From Oscillospiraceae bacterium (GTDB taxonomy: Bacteria > Bacillota > Clostridia > Oscillospirales > Oscillospiraceae): a stretch of 32,031 nucleotides of DNA. Where the stretch lies: the NCBI GenBank assembly GCA_017469115.1, contig JAFUGY010000119.1, positions 1 to 32,031 of the forward strand, in the 5' to 3' direction. The notes under the pieces are model-generated. The model was not told where the DNA came from. It made no database searches and saw only the letters and a list, made by a program, of their open reading frames with translations. This document shows, piece by piece, positions 23,296-31,051 of the stretch (position 1 is the first letter of the stretch; every line of letters starts with the position of its first letter). The position numbers and the translations under genes are program-made.

Positions 23296-23846
23296 CGAAA
23301 GAATTCATTTTTGCCGGGTTCGGCGGCCAGGGTATGCTTCTGATCGGGAAGTTTCTGGCAATGGCCTGCATGCTGGACGGAAAACATGTATCCTGGCTTC
23401 CGTCCTACGGGCCGGAAATGCGCGGCGGCACCGCAAACTGCTCGGTGATTGTAAGCGATGATCCGGTAGCCTCCCCGCTGGTGGACAAGGCAGATGTGAT
23501 CATTGCCATGAATGAACCGTCGCTGGATAAGTTTGAATCTCACGTCCGCCCGGGCGGACTGCTGGTGATCAACAGCTCCATCATCGACCGGAAATCCGTT
23601 CGGGATGATATCGACGTAGTCTACTGTGACGCCCAGCACATCGCCGAGGCCGTCGGCAACCCGAAAGGCGCCAACGTTGCCATTCTCGGTGCCATGATGG
23701 AAAAATGCGATGTTGTGGACACCGATAAAATGATTGAAGCAATCCGCATTGAGCTCGGAGAGCGCAAAGCAAAATTCCTCGAAGGAAACAGAAAAGCTCT
23801 CCTGGCCGGAAAGGAAATCGCCAAAGAGAGCTGGAAGACGCTTTAA
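23292..23846 (+). CDS. 2-oxoacid:ferredoxin oxidoreductase gamma subunit
   Basis: A 184-residue gamma subunit with the family opening FIFAGFGGQGMLLIGKFLA, then SYGPEMRGGTANCSVIVSDDPVASP and MNEPSLDKFE, the CoA-related domain of 2-oxoacid oxidoreductases. It completes the ferredoxin-alpha-beta-gamma complex in the cytoplasm, giving acyl-CoA, CO2 and reduced ferredoxin. Start and stop of beta overlap as ATGA. A strong bidirectional terminator lies 18 bases downstream. The gene appears intact, although the alpha gene has a nonsense codon. Confidence 0.93.
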   Translation: MTKEFIFAGFGGQGMLLIGKFLAMACMLDGKHVSWLPSYGPEMRGGTANCSVIVSDDPVASPLVDKADVIIAMNEPSLDKFESHVRPGGLLVINSSIIDRKSVRDDIDVVYCDAQHIAEAVGNPKGANVAILGAMMEKCDVVDTDKMIEAIRIELGERKAKFLEGNRKALLAGKEIAKESWKTL

Positions 23847-23864
23847 TTCGGATTCTACTTCCAC

Positions 23865-23899
23865 AAAAAAACTCCTGCCGATCGGGCAGGAGTTTTTTT
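23865..23899. terminator. Bidirectional intrinsic terminator
   Basis: ACTCCTGCC and GGCAGGAGT form a 9-bp stem, flanked by an A run on the left and a T run on the right, so it serves both the gamma gene (+) and rplA (-). Confidence 0.92.
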
Positions 23900-23911
23900 G
23901 TTCGTTGCAGA

Positions 23912-24604
23912 TCAGATCTGCTTCTGAGCATTGATTTTTACGCCGGGGCCCATGGTAGAGGCCGTGACGCAGGAGCGGATGTACTGGCCTTTTGCACTGG
24001 CCGGTTTTGCCTTGATGATGGCGCCGATGAGAGCGGTGTAGTTCTCCATCAGCTTCTCTGCACCAAAGCTGACCTTGCCGATGGGGCAGTGGATGATGTT
24101 GGTCTTGTCGAGACGATACTCCACTTTACCGGCTTTGGCTTCCTGAATGGCCTGGGTAATGTTCGGGGTAACCGTACCGGCCTTCGGGGAAGGCATAAGG
24201 CCTTTCGGTCCGAGGATTTTACCGAGACGGCCGACAACACCCATCATATCAGGGGAGGCAATCACGGTATCAAATTCAAACCAGTTCTCTTTCTGGATTC
24301 TCTCCACGAGATCCTGACCGCCTGCGTAGTCTGCGCCTGCGCCGAGAGCTTCTTCTACACGCTCGGGCTTGCAGAACACCAGCACACGGACCGTCTTGCC
24401 GGTGCCGTTGGGAAGAACGATAGCACCGCGGACCTGCTGGTCTGCATGACGACCGTCAACACCGAGCTTGACATGGAGCTCAACCGTCTCATCAAACTTG
24501 GCCTTGCTTGCATCGCACACGAGTTTGAAAGCATCCTGTGCATCGTAAAGAACGGATTTATCAACGAGCTTTGCGCTCTCTTTATAATTCTTGCTTCTGA
24601 ACAT
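23912..24604 (-). CDS. rplA: 50S ribosomal protein L1
   Basis: A 230-residue L1, the L1-stalk protein that binds 23S rRNA and, in many bacteria, represses its own rplK-rplA mRNA. It begins [17 protein letters not shown]; the ATG at 24604 is chosen because AGGAGGG lies about 8 bases upstream and the homologous N-terminus starts there, rather than at the longer frame to 24655. Motifs [31 protein letters not shown] and the C-terminal [13 protein letters not shown] are typical. It follows rplK by 17 bases. Here rplJ and rplL do not follow, unlike the usual order. Confidence 0.97.
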   Translation of the reverse strand: MFRSKNYKESAKLVDKSVLYDAQDAFKLVCDASKAKFDETVELHVKLGVDGRHADQQVRGAIVLPNGTGKTVRVLVFCKPERVEEALGAGADYAGGQDLVERIQKENWFEFDTVIASPDMMGVVGRLGKILGPKGLMPSPKAGTVTPNITQAIQEAKAGKVEYRLDKTNIIHCPIGKVSFGAEKLMENYTALIGAIIKAKPASAKGQYIRSCVTASTMGPGVKINAQKQI

Positions 24605-24621
24605 GTTTCTGCACCCTCCTG

Positions 24622-25047
24622 TCAGTCTCCGACGATGACGCCCATGGAGCGGCATGTGCCGGCGATCATGCTCATGGCGGACTCAATGTCGGTGCAGTTG
24701 AGGTCGGGCATTTTCTGCTCGGCGATCTTGCGGACATCTTCCTTGCTGATCGTTGCGACCTTGTCTCTCTGGGGGACACCGGAAGCAGTCTCAATTCCGC
24801 AGGCCTTCTTGATGAGAAGGGCAGCGGGAGGCGTTTTGGTGATAAAGGTAAAGCTATGGTCAGCATATACCGTAATGACGACCGGGATCATAAGACCCAT
24901 ATCGCCCTTGGTGCGCTCATTAAAGTCCTTCGTGAACTGACCGATGTTAACGCCGTACTGGCCGAGGGCCGGGCCGACCGGGGGAGCCGGCGTTGCCTTG
25001 CCGGCGGGAACCTGGAATCTAACGTATCCTACAACTTTCTGTGCCAA
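24622..25047 (-). CDS. rplK: 50S ribosomal protein L11
   Basis: A 141-residue L11 of the GTPase-associated centre. N-terminal [34 protein letters not shown] and C-terminal [29 protein letters not shown] are unmistakable. It starts at ATG 25047 with GAGGTG-type purines upstream and lies 35 bases after nusG; rplA follows. The proline-rich hinge and the length match B. subtilis and other Firmicutes. Confidence 0.97.
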   Translation of the reverse strand: MAQKVVGYVRFQVPAGKATPAPPVGPALGQYGVNIGQFTKDFNERTKGDMGLMIPVVITVYADHSFTFITKTPPAALLIKKACGIETASGVPQRDKVATISKEDVRKIAEQKMPDLNCTDIESAMSMIAGTCRSMGVIVGD

Positions 25048-25082
25048 AGTAAAGCACCTCTTTCTTAATCAGTATTTATTTT

Positions 25083-25610
25083 TCACTCATCCGTGAGGGC
25101 TTCGACCTGATCAAGCTCCAGCTCGACCGGAGTTTCTCTGCCAAACATGGAGACAACAACGCTTACCGAATTGCCTTCGATATCAAGCTCCTCGACCTTG
25201 CCGAGGAAGCCCGTCAGCGGGCCGTCCGTCACACGGACGGAATCTCCCACGTCGTATCCGACATGGATCTCCTTATGTTCGACACCCAGATCGTATATTT
25301 CCTGCTCTGTGAGGGGAATCGCCTTGCCGTCAGCTCCGACAAAGCCCGTCGCACCGCGAACATTATGGACAAGATGCCAGCTGTCATCCGTCAGGATCAT
25401 TTTGATGAGAACATAGCCGGGAAAAACTTTTCTCTCTACGGTTTTCTCTCCGGCATCGGTAAACTCCGTTACCGTTTCCATCGGGATCTTGACCTCGTGG
25501 ATCAGATCCGTCATCCTGCGGTTTTCCGCCGCTTTCATCACTGCGGCGGCAACTGCATTTTCATACCCGGAATAGGTATGAACAACATACCATTTTGCGG
25601 TTTCTGCCAT
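25083..25610 (-). CDS. nusG: Transcription termination/antitermination factor NusG
   Basis: A 175-residue NusG. The N-terminal NGN domain begins KWYVVHTYSGYENAVA and has PGYVLIKMILTDDSWHLV...VRGATGFVG; the C-terminal KOW domain has GDSVRVTDGPLTGFLGKVEELD. It binds RNA polymerase and links transcription to translation or Rho. It starts 5 bases after the secE stop. Order secE-nusG-rplK-rplA is the conserved one. Confidence 0.97.
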   Translation of the reverse strand: MAETAKWYVVHTYSGYENAVAAAVMKAAENRRMTDLIHEVKIPMETVTEFTDAGEKTVERKVFPGYVLIKMILTDDSWHLVHNVRGATGFVGADGKAIPLTEQEIYDLGVEHKEIHVGYDVGDSVRVTDGPLTGFLGKVEELDIEGNSVSVVVSMFGRETPVELELDQVEALTDE

Positions 25611-25615
25611 TGCCG

Positions 25616-25888
25616 TTAACCTGCGAGGGTGAGCAGAGCCTTCACCAGCAGCTGGGCGATTTCATCAAAGCCCCAGATAACAACGGAAGATATCAGAATC
25701 ATACCGACAGAGACGAGGGAGTTCTTAATGAGCTGGTCTTTTGAGGGCCAGATTACCTTTTTGAGCTCGCTCTTCATCTCACGAAACCACTTGCCGATCT
25801 TCTGCGTGAAGGTAAGTTTGGTATCGTCCTTCTTAACGGCGGTGACGGCTTTTGCGGGGGCAGCATTGGTTTTTGTCTCTTCAGCCAT
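25616..25888 (-). CDS. secE: Preprotein translocase subunit SecE
   Basis: A 90-residue SecE: a charged N-terminal tail, then IGKWFREMKSELKKVIWPSKDQL, the amphipathic helix with the family WP motif, and one membrane helix (VSVGMILISSVVIWGF). It clamps SecY in the membrane. The ATG at 25888 is preferred over GTG at 25894 because AAGGA lies 9 bases upstream of it. An alanine-rich N-terminal extension (TNAAPAKAV) precedes the core. It lies between rpmG and nusG. Confidence 0.95.
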   Translation of the reverse strand: MAEETKTNAAPAKAVTAVKKDDTKLTFTQKIGKWFREMKSELKKVIWPSKDQLIKNSLVSVGMILISSVVIWGFDEIAQLLVKALLTLAG

Positions 25889-25909
25889 TTTCACACATCC
25901 TTTCAGAAG

Positions 25910-26071
25910 TTACTTCGTTTCAACATGCTTGGTATGCTTTCTGCAGAAAGGGCAATATTTCTGAAGTTCAAGTTTTTCGCTCGTGTTTTTCTTGTTCTTC
26001 ATCGTATTGTAGTTTCTCTGCTTGCATTCCTCGCATCTGAGAGTGATTTTTACTCTTGCGTCTGCAGCCAT
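25910..26071 (-). CDS. rpmG: 50S ribosomal protein L33
   Basis: A 53-residue L33 with four Cys in two CxxC pairs (CEEC, CPFC), the zinc-binding C+ form, and the family motif [22 protein letters not shown]. The ATG at 26071 lies after ACAGGAGG; the longer frame to 26230 is untranslated leader. It is the first gene of rpmG-secE-nusG-rplK-rplA. Confidence 0.95.
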   Translation of the reverse strand: MAADARVKITLRCEECKQRNYNTMKNKKNTSEKLELQKYCPFCRKHTKHVETK

Positions 26072-26131
26072 TCTTACGGCACCTCCTGTATTATTTTGCT
26101 TTTTGGATTTCAAGCCTCCCTGAAAGCCAAC

Positions 26132-26268
26132 AAAAAAACGCCTGACACCGGAAAACCGGACGCCGGGCGAGCGCAGCACAGACGCGCAACCTGCGCGCTG
26201 TGAAAACAATTGCGGCTTCGCCTGAGGCATGCCTCCCTGAAACGGCCGGATAACCGATCCGCACAGGT
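26132..26268 (-). promoter_or_regulatory. Leader of the rpmG operon with terminator-like hairpin
   Basis: Between the promoter and rpmG the minus-strand transcript has about 195 untranslated bases. It contains a 12-base palindrome (26224-26235), a strong stem CACAG/CTGTG plus CGCGCA/TGCGCG with one bulge (about 26177-26202), then a GC-rich hairpin (26139-26169, tip CCGG-AAAA-CCGG) directly followed by seven Ts (26132-26138), which is terminator-like. The motif TTTCAGGGAGGC occurs both before these hairpins and again after the T run. This suggests an attenuator; the ligand is unknown. Confidence 0.6.
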
Positions 26269-26274
26269 AGAATT

Positions 26275-26303
26275 AGAATAGCACAGGATGGGAAGAATGT
26301 CAA
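26275..26303 (-). promoter_or_regulatory. Promoter of rpmG-secE-nusG-rplK-rplA
   Basis: On the minus strand a perfect TTGACA (26298-26303), a 17-base spacer and TATTCT (26275-26280). Confidence 0.75.
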
Positions 26304-26311
26304 TCTTTTTC

Positions 26312-26340
26312 TTGCAGAAAAGCGTACAGAAGATTATAAT
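26312..26340 (+). promoter_or_regulatory. Promoter of folC-ruvX
   Basis: TTGCAG (26312-26317), a 17-base spacer and TATAAT (26335-26340). It is divergent from the rpmG promoter 8 bases away. Confidence 0.7.
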
Positions 26341-26362
26341 CAGGGCACAAAGTTTCAGGATT

Positions 26363-26390
26363 TAGGGAATAGGGTGTAGGGAGTAGAGGA
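26363..26390 (+). repeat. Heptamer tandem repeat in the folC leader
   Basis: Four 7-base units in a row: TAGGGAA, TAGGGTG, TAGGGAG and the degenerate TAGAGGA. They lie between the promoter and the ribosome-binding site of folC, so they would be in the mRNA leader. Confidence 0.7.
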
Positions 26391-26427
26391 ACGCTGCGGC
26401 GGGATATCGGAGAGAAGGAACAGAGAA

Positions 26428-27696
26428 ATGAATTACAAAGAATCCGTGGACTATATCAATTCTTCCGCCTGGTTTGGATCCAGGCCGGGGCTTGCGCGCA
26501 TGAAAGCGCTTCTTGATACGCTGGGGAATCCGGAGAAGGCTTTCCGTGCCGTCCACATTGCGGGGACGAACGGAAAAGGGAGCTGCGCGGCAATGACGGC
26601 CTCCGTGCTGAAGGCCTCCGGCTATCGCACCGGGCTTTTTACTTCTCCCTATCTGCACCGTTTCAACGAGCGGATGCAGCTGGACGGCAAAGAAATCGAA
26701 GATGGGGCACTGGCAGAAGTTGCTACCACCGTCAGAAACGCCGCTGAAAAAATGAAAGAGCATCCCACGGCTTTTGAAATGATGACGGCATGCGCTTTTC
26801 TCTGGTTTGCCTCCGAAAAATGTGACATTGCCGTGCTGGAGACCGGGCTGGGCGGCCGATATGATGCCACCAACAGCATTTCAGCCCCGGAAGTATGCAT
26901 TATTATGAACATCGGCCTTGACCACACACAGATTCTCGGCGACAGCATCGCCGAAATTGCCGCAGAGAAAGCCGGCATTCTCAAAGCCGGATGTGACTGC
27001 GTACTCTATCAGCAGAGCAGGGAAGCGGAAGCCGTCATCGAAGAGGCATGCCACGCAACCGGCTCCGCCCTTCACAAAACGGATTTTTCTCAGATTAAGA
27101 CGGAATTTGACAGCCTGGACGGTCAGGTTTTTTCCTATCGGGGCGAGCAGTACGCAATCCCTCTGCCGGGCGCTTATCAGCTCAGGAACGCATCGGCGGT
27201 CATCGAAGCCGTTCACGTGTTGAAGGAGAAGGGGTGGAAAATCAGCCGGGAAGCCCTGGAACACGGGCTTTACGCCGTCTCCTGGCCGGCACGGTTTGAG
27301 GTGCTTTCTGCCGACCCGTATTTTATCCTTGACGGCGGGCATAACCCGCAGTGCGCAGAAACCCTGGCAGCAAATCTGCTGCACTATTTCCCCACGCAGA
27401 AACGCATTCTCCTGGCCGGTGTGATGAAAGACAAGGACTATGCCTCGATTTTTTCCATCCTCCGGTCTGCGGCAGAAGAAATTTACTGTGTGACGCCCGA
27501 CAGCCCGAGAGCCCTGCCGGCGGAAGAGCTTGCCGCCTTTCTGGAAAACGCCGGTTGGAAGGCAATTGCCTGTCCTTCCGTTGCGGAGGGCGTGTCCGCT
27601 GTTCTGGAACGGGCCAAAGAAACGGGCGGATGTGCCTGCGCAGCAGGTTCGTTGTATCTGGCCGGCCCGATCCGGGAAATTTTCGGATGTTACTAA
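26428..27696 (+). CDS. folC: Folylpolyglutamate synthase / dihydrofolate synthase
   Basis: A 422-residue Mur-ligase-family enzyme that adds glutamate to folates (and often makes dihydrofolate). The ATP loop is GTNGKGS (46-52), preceded by RPGLARMKALLDTLGNP and followed by TGLFTSPYLHRFNERM, with LETGLGGRYDATN and NIGLDHTQILG downstream, all FolC signatures; the C-terminal domain has LDGGHNPQCAE. AAGGAA precedes the ATG. It is followed 12 bases later by ruvX. The length is normal and there is no damage. Confidence 0.95.
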   Translation: MNYKESVDYINSSAWFGSRPGLARMKALLDTLGNPEKAFRAVHIAGTNGKGSCAAMTASVLKASGYRTGLFTSPYLHRFNERMQLDGKEIEDGALAEVATTVRNAAEKMKEHPTAFEMMTACAFLWFASEKCDIAVLETGLGGRYDATNSISAPEVCIIMNIGLDHTQILGDSIAEIAAEKAGILKAGCDCVLYQQSREAEAVIEEACHATGSALHKTDFSQIKTEFDSLDGQVFSYRGEQYAIPLPGAYQLRNASAVIEAVHVLKEKGWKISREALEHGLYAVSWPARFEVLSADPYFILDGGHNPQCAETLAANLLHYFPTQKRILLAGVMKDKDYASIFSILRSAAEEIYCVTPDSPRALPAEELAAFLENAGWKAIACPSVAEGVSAVLERAKETGGCACAAGSLYLAGPIREIFGCY

Positions 27697-27708
27697 AAGG
27701 GGAATTCC

Positions 27709-28119
27709 ATGATGAGAATTATGGCAATTGACTACGGGGATGCGCGCATCGGCATCGCCGTTTCTGACCTGACCGGCACCATCTGCGGAGATGCCTGGAC
27801 AATGGAAGAATGGAATATGGAGCGCGCCTCTCTGCGCATTGCGGAAGAAGCCCGTGCGCGGGACGTCGGCACGCTTGTGCTCGGCCTGCCGAAGAACATG
27901 GACGGCTCGGAAGGCCCGCGGGCAGAAAAAAGCAGAGCTTTCAAAGCTCTGCTGGAAAAGGATACTTCTCTGCCGGTCATACTCTGGGATGAGCGCCGCA
28001 GCAGCATAGAAGCCCATGCAATTCTCCATGCCAACGGCAAGAAAGAGAAAAAACACCGGAAGACCGTGGATGCCGTAGCAGCCAGCTTGATGCTGGAGGG
28101 TTATCTCGGGCGATACTGA
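27709..28119 (+). CDS. ruvX: Putative pre-16S rRNA nuclease / Holliday junction resolvase (RuvX/YqgF)
   Basis: A 136-residue RNase-H-fold protein: the first catalytic Asp in IMAIDYGDARIGIAVSD, then LVLGLPKNMDGSEGPRA, ILWDERRSS (usually DERLTT) and TVDAVAASLMLEGYL with the final Asp. YqgF proteins process the 16S rRNA 5' end and were first named as a resolvase. ATG 27709 and 27712 are both possible; the AAGGGG site suits either. Its last 19 bases overlap the end of the convergent flavoprotein gene. Confidence 0.93.
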   Translation: MMRIMAIDYGDARIGIAVSDLTGTICGDAWTMEEWNMERASLRIAEEARARDVGTLVLGLPKNMDGSEGPRAEKSRAFKALLEKDTSLPVILWDERRSSIEAHAILHANGKKEKKHRKTVDAVAASLMLEGYLGRY

Positions 28120-29702
28120 CCCAATAAGGCCTCTGCACAGCGGATTCCGTCTACCGCGGCAGACGTAATACCCCCGGCATAGCCGGCTCCCTCCCCGCAG
28201 GGATAGAGCCCTGAAACAGCCGAACAGCAGTCCTCCCCCCGCAAAATACGTACCGGGGAAGAAGATCGGGTTTCGGGCCCGGTCATCACCGCCTCGGGAT
28301 CGGCAAATCCATGCAGTTTCTGATCCAGCTCCGGGATCGCTTTTGCGAGAACGGAGCTCACTTTTTTGGGCAGAATCTCCCGCAGATCTCCCCAGCACAC
28401 CCCCGGCTGATAAGTGGGGAGGATTCTGCCCGGGCCGCAGCTCGGCCGCTCGGCCAAAAAATCTCCGACCAGCTGGGCAGGGGCTGCATAGGGCCCGGCG
28501 GCGGAAGCCGCCTGATAGGCACGCTGCTCGATGTTTCGCTGCCAGAACATCCCGGCAAGGGGGCCTTCTCCCGGAAAGTCTTCCGGGCGGAGGGTAACAA
28601 GCAGCGCCGCATTGGCATTTTTGCCGCTTCTGCCGGAATAGCTCATCCCGTTGGTACAGACCCCGCCGGCTTCACTCGCGGCCGCGAAAACATAGCCGCC
28701 CGGGCACATGCAGAAGGTATAGGCACTCTCTCCGTCCGGCAGATGGACACTCAGGGAATAGTCCGCCGGGGGCAGAAGGCGGGATGCCTTGCCGTATTGC
28801 GCAGCATTGATCTCCTGCTGGAGATGTTCGATTCGCACCCCCATGGAAAAGGCCTTTCGCTCCATGGGAACCGCCTGCGCATAGAGATTTTCAAAAGTAT
28901 CCCGTGCGGAATGCCCGACTGCAAGAATAATGGAGGCACAGGGGATGAAACGGGTTCCCTGCCCGTCGGTCACTTCAACGCCCTGCACCGTTCCATCTTT
29001 CAGGCAAAGGCGCTCCAGCCTGGTTTCAAACCGGATTTCCCCTCCGAGGGCAAGAATCTCTTCCCGGATGCTTTTGACAACACCGGTCAGAACATCCGTC
29101 CCGATATGGGGTTTGGCATCATACAAAACAGACTCCGGCGCACCGTGCTCATAAAACGTTTGCAGAACAAAGGGAATGCGCCCGTCATGGGTGCCGGTGT
29201 TCAGCTTCCCGTCGGAAAAGGTGCCGGCTCCTCCCTCGCCGAACTGAACGTTGCTCTCGGGATCCAAAAGCCCTGTCCGTCGGAAGGCCTCCACGGCTGC
29301 CGTGCGTTTTTCAACCGGCTGGCCCCGTTCCATCACCAGAGGCCGGGCTCCCGCACGGGCCAGAACGAGCGCGGCAAACATCCCCGCCGGGCCGAATCCG
29401 ACCACAAGCGGACGAAGGGGAAGCGGAGCTTCCAACTTCCACTGCGGCATCTTCGGTTCCTGATACAGGGCAACATCCCGGCTTTGCGCACGGGCCAGAA
29501 GTCCTTTTTCCTCACCCCGGACCGAAACGGCAACACTGACGATATAACGGACATCCTGCTTGCGCCTGGCATCCAGAGACCGACGGATGATTTTTGTCTC
29601 CAGGACGTCACGGCGGGGAATCCGAAGTTTTTTTGCAGCCTTTTCCGGCAGAGAATTCATCGACTCCCCCGGCAGCAACGTGAGATTTCGAATCAGAATC
29701 AT
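28101..29702 (-). CDS. Uncharacterised FAD-dependent dehydrogenase (COG2509 type)
   Basis: A 533-residue flavoprotein. An N-terminal domain of about 95 residues precedes the FAD loop VVGFGPAGMFAALVLARAG (Gly102-Gly107) and VMERGQPVEKR; SNVQFGEGGAGTFSDGKLNT is the family signature and a C-terminal GEGAGYAGGITSAAVDG closes the FAD site. The ATG at 29702 is chosen: AGGGAGG is upstream and it overlaps the preceding stop as ATGA, whereas 29744 would lie inside that gene. The substrate is unknown; the family is widespread in Firmicutes. Its 3' end overlaps ruvX by 19 bases. It forms a two-gene unit with the following flavoprotein. Confidence 0.9.
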   Translation of the reverse strand: MILIRNLTLLPGESMNSLPEKAAKKLRIPRRDVLETKIIRRSLDARRKQDVRYIVSVAVSVRGEEKGLLARAQSRDVALYQEPKMPQWKLEAPLPLRPLVVGFGPAGMFAALVLARAGARPLVMERGQPVEKRTAAVEAFRRTGLLDPESNVQFGEGGAGTFSDGKLNTGTHDGRIPFVLQTFYEHGAPESVLYDAKPHIGTDVLTGVVKSIREEILALGGEIRFETRLERLCLKDGTVQGVEVTDGQGTRFIPCASIILAVGHSARDTFENLYAQAVPMERKAFSMGVRIEHLQQEINAAQYGKASRLLPPADYSLSVHLPDGESAYTFCMCPGGYVFAAASEAGGVCTNGMSYSGRSGKNANAALLVTLRPEDFPGEGPLAGMFWQRNIEQRAYQAASAAGPYAAPAQLVGDFLAERPSCGPGRILPTYQPGVCWGDLREILPKKVSSVLAKAIPELDQKLHGFADPEAVMTGPETRSSSPVRILRGEDCCSAVSGLYPCGEGAGYAGGITSAAVDGIRCAEALLGQYRPR

Positions 29703-30904
29703 ATTCCGAGCCTCCCTGCCAGGCGCCCGCTTGCCCACGCCCACTGAAGGTTATAGCCTCCGCAGTCTCCGTCCAGGTCGAGAACCTCCCCGCAGGCGAA
29801 CACGCCGGGCACCAGCCGGCTCTCCAGCGTATCAGGATTAAATTCTTCGGTCCGGATTCCGCCGGCCGTCACCTGGGCATTGTCGAAGGAGTCCGTCCCC
29901 ATCACGCGAAGCCGGAATGCTTTCGCCGTTTGCGCCAGCACAGCCAGATCACGCCCGGAAAGCCCTCCGATGTTGTCGGAAGGGCGAACACCGGAAGCGC
30001 GCACAACAACCATCCCCAGCCTGCTGTGCAGCAGGCCGGCAAAAACACTGCCGTTTTCAAGCTCCGGTGAGAGCTTTTGGCGGCGGCGGAGCATGGAAAT
30101 CGTCTCCTCTTCCGAAAGACAGGGCAGTAAATCAAGGACGAGCTCTCCCCCTTTGACGGCAGCTTCCCGGGAGAGGTCGAACGCTGCCGGCCCGGAGACT
30201 CCTTTCTCCGTAAACTGCAGTTCACCCCGGGTCTCTTTTAAAAGTTCGTCGCCCCGGAACAGCTTGAGAGCAGCCTCTGCCCGCACGCCTTTGAGAGAAC
30301 GAGGATAATCCGTGTCTGTTTTGATCGGTACCAGCGCCGGATAAAGAGGCGTGCAATGATGCCCGAGAGAGGTAAGCAGCTCATACCCGTCGGTAACCCC
30401 GCCGAGTTTTCCTCCCGCCTTTCCGCCGCAGGCAACAATCACCGCATCCGCCCGATAGGAAGCTTTTTCCGTAACAACCGACAGCCTGCCTCCCCGGGAA
30501 AGCAGACGAGTCGCCGGCTCTCCGGGGCGAACATCTACCCCCGCGGCGTCGAGGGCAAAGCGGAGAACATCCAGCACGCTGCCGGCAGAATCCGACAGGG
30601 GAAACACCCTGCCGCCGTACTGCTCCACCGTAACCAGGCCCAACGCGCGAAACCAGGAAATCGCCTCTGCAGGTGAAAAGGCATCCAATGCTTTTTGGGC
30701 AAAAGAGACACTTTCCCCGTGATAGTTTTTTATGGCGGCACCCGTATTGGTGAGGTTGCATCTCCCGTTGCCTGTGGCAAGCAATTTTCTGCCGACACGG
30801 CTCTGCCGCTCCAGCAGAATAACGGTATTTTCCTTCTTTTCGGCTGCGGTAAGGGCTGCCGCCATGCCTGATGCCCCTCCGCCGATCACAACCACTGTTT
30901 TCAT
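29699..30904 (-). CDS. NAD(P)/FAD-dependent oxidoreductase, HI0933/BaiN-like family (COG2081)
   Basis: A 401-residue flavoprotein beginning KTVVVIGGGASGMAAAL (FAD loop, Gly8-Gly13), followed by the family hallmark RVGRKLLATGNGRCNLTN and YGGRVFPLSDSA, with a C-terminal GEVLDLDGDCGGYNLQWAWASG. Family members are poorly characterised; some reduce bile acids or act on unsaturated substrates, so a function is not assigned. GGAG lies before the ATG. It is the first gene of a two-gene operon; its TGA overlaps the next start. Both genes are usually neighbours in Clostridia, from memory. Confidence 0.92.
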   Translation of the reverse strand: MKTVVVIGGGASGMAAALTAAEKKENTVILLERQSRVGRKLLATGNGRCNLTNTGAAIKNYHGESVSFAQKALDAFSPAEAISWFRALGLVTVEQYGGRVFPLSDSAGSVLDVLRFALDAAGVDVRPGEPATRLLSRGGRLSVVTEKASYRADAVIVACGGKAGGKLGGVTDGYELLTSLGHHCTPLYPALVPIKTDTDYPRSLKGVRAEAALKLFRGDELLKETRGELQFTEKGVSGPAAFDLSREAAVKGGELVLDLLPCLSEEETISMLRRRQKLSPELENGSVFAGLLHSRLGMVVVRASGVRPSDNIGGLSGRDLAVLAQTAKAFRLRVMGTDSFDNAQVTAGGIRTEEFNPDTLESRLVPGVFACGEVLDLDGDCGGYNLQWAWASGRLAGRLGI

Positions 30905-30936
30905 GCTCTGCTCCGTTCCTTGTCTGATTAACCAGT

Positions 30937-30965
30937 ATTATAGCAAGACCTTCGGAATTTGGCAA
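30937..30965 (-). promoter_or_regulatory. Promoter of the flavoprotein pair
   Basis: On the minus strand TTGCCA (30960-30965), a 17-base spacer and TATAAT (30937-30942), 33 bases before the start codon. Confidence 0.75.
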
Positions 30966-30975
30966 TGAGCAGGAA

Positions 30976-31004
30976 TTGACCTGCCCGCGGAAATCCTGTA
31001 TAAT
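30976..31004 (+). promoter_or_regulatory. Promoter of the lamin-tail-domain protein
   Basis: TTGACC (30976-30981), a 17-base spacer and TATAAT (30999-31004). It is divergent from and adjacent to the flavoprotein promoter. Confidence 0.8.
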
Positions 31005-31051
31005 AATGAGGATCCTGTAATCAAATTCTTTGAAGGATGCTCTCCTCTTTT

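Noticed and set aside
26363..26390. CRISPR array
   Set aside because: Units are 7 bases and contiguous, without spacers or cas genes; none exists elsewhere in the window.
26881..28398. 505-codon antisense frame across folC-ruvX
   Set aside because: It lies opposite clear FolC and RuvX genes, with no recognisable motif and no matching promoter or RBS.
28311..29747. 478-codon frame opposite the flavoprotein gene
   Set aside because: It is a shadow of GC-rich coding sequence; protein composition (many Arg, Pro, His) and lack of motifs do not support it.
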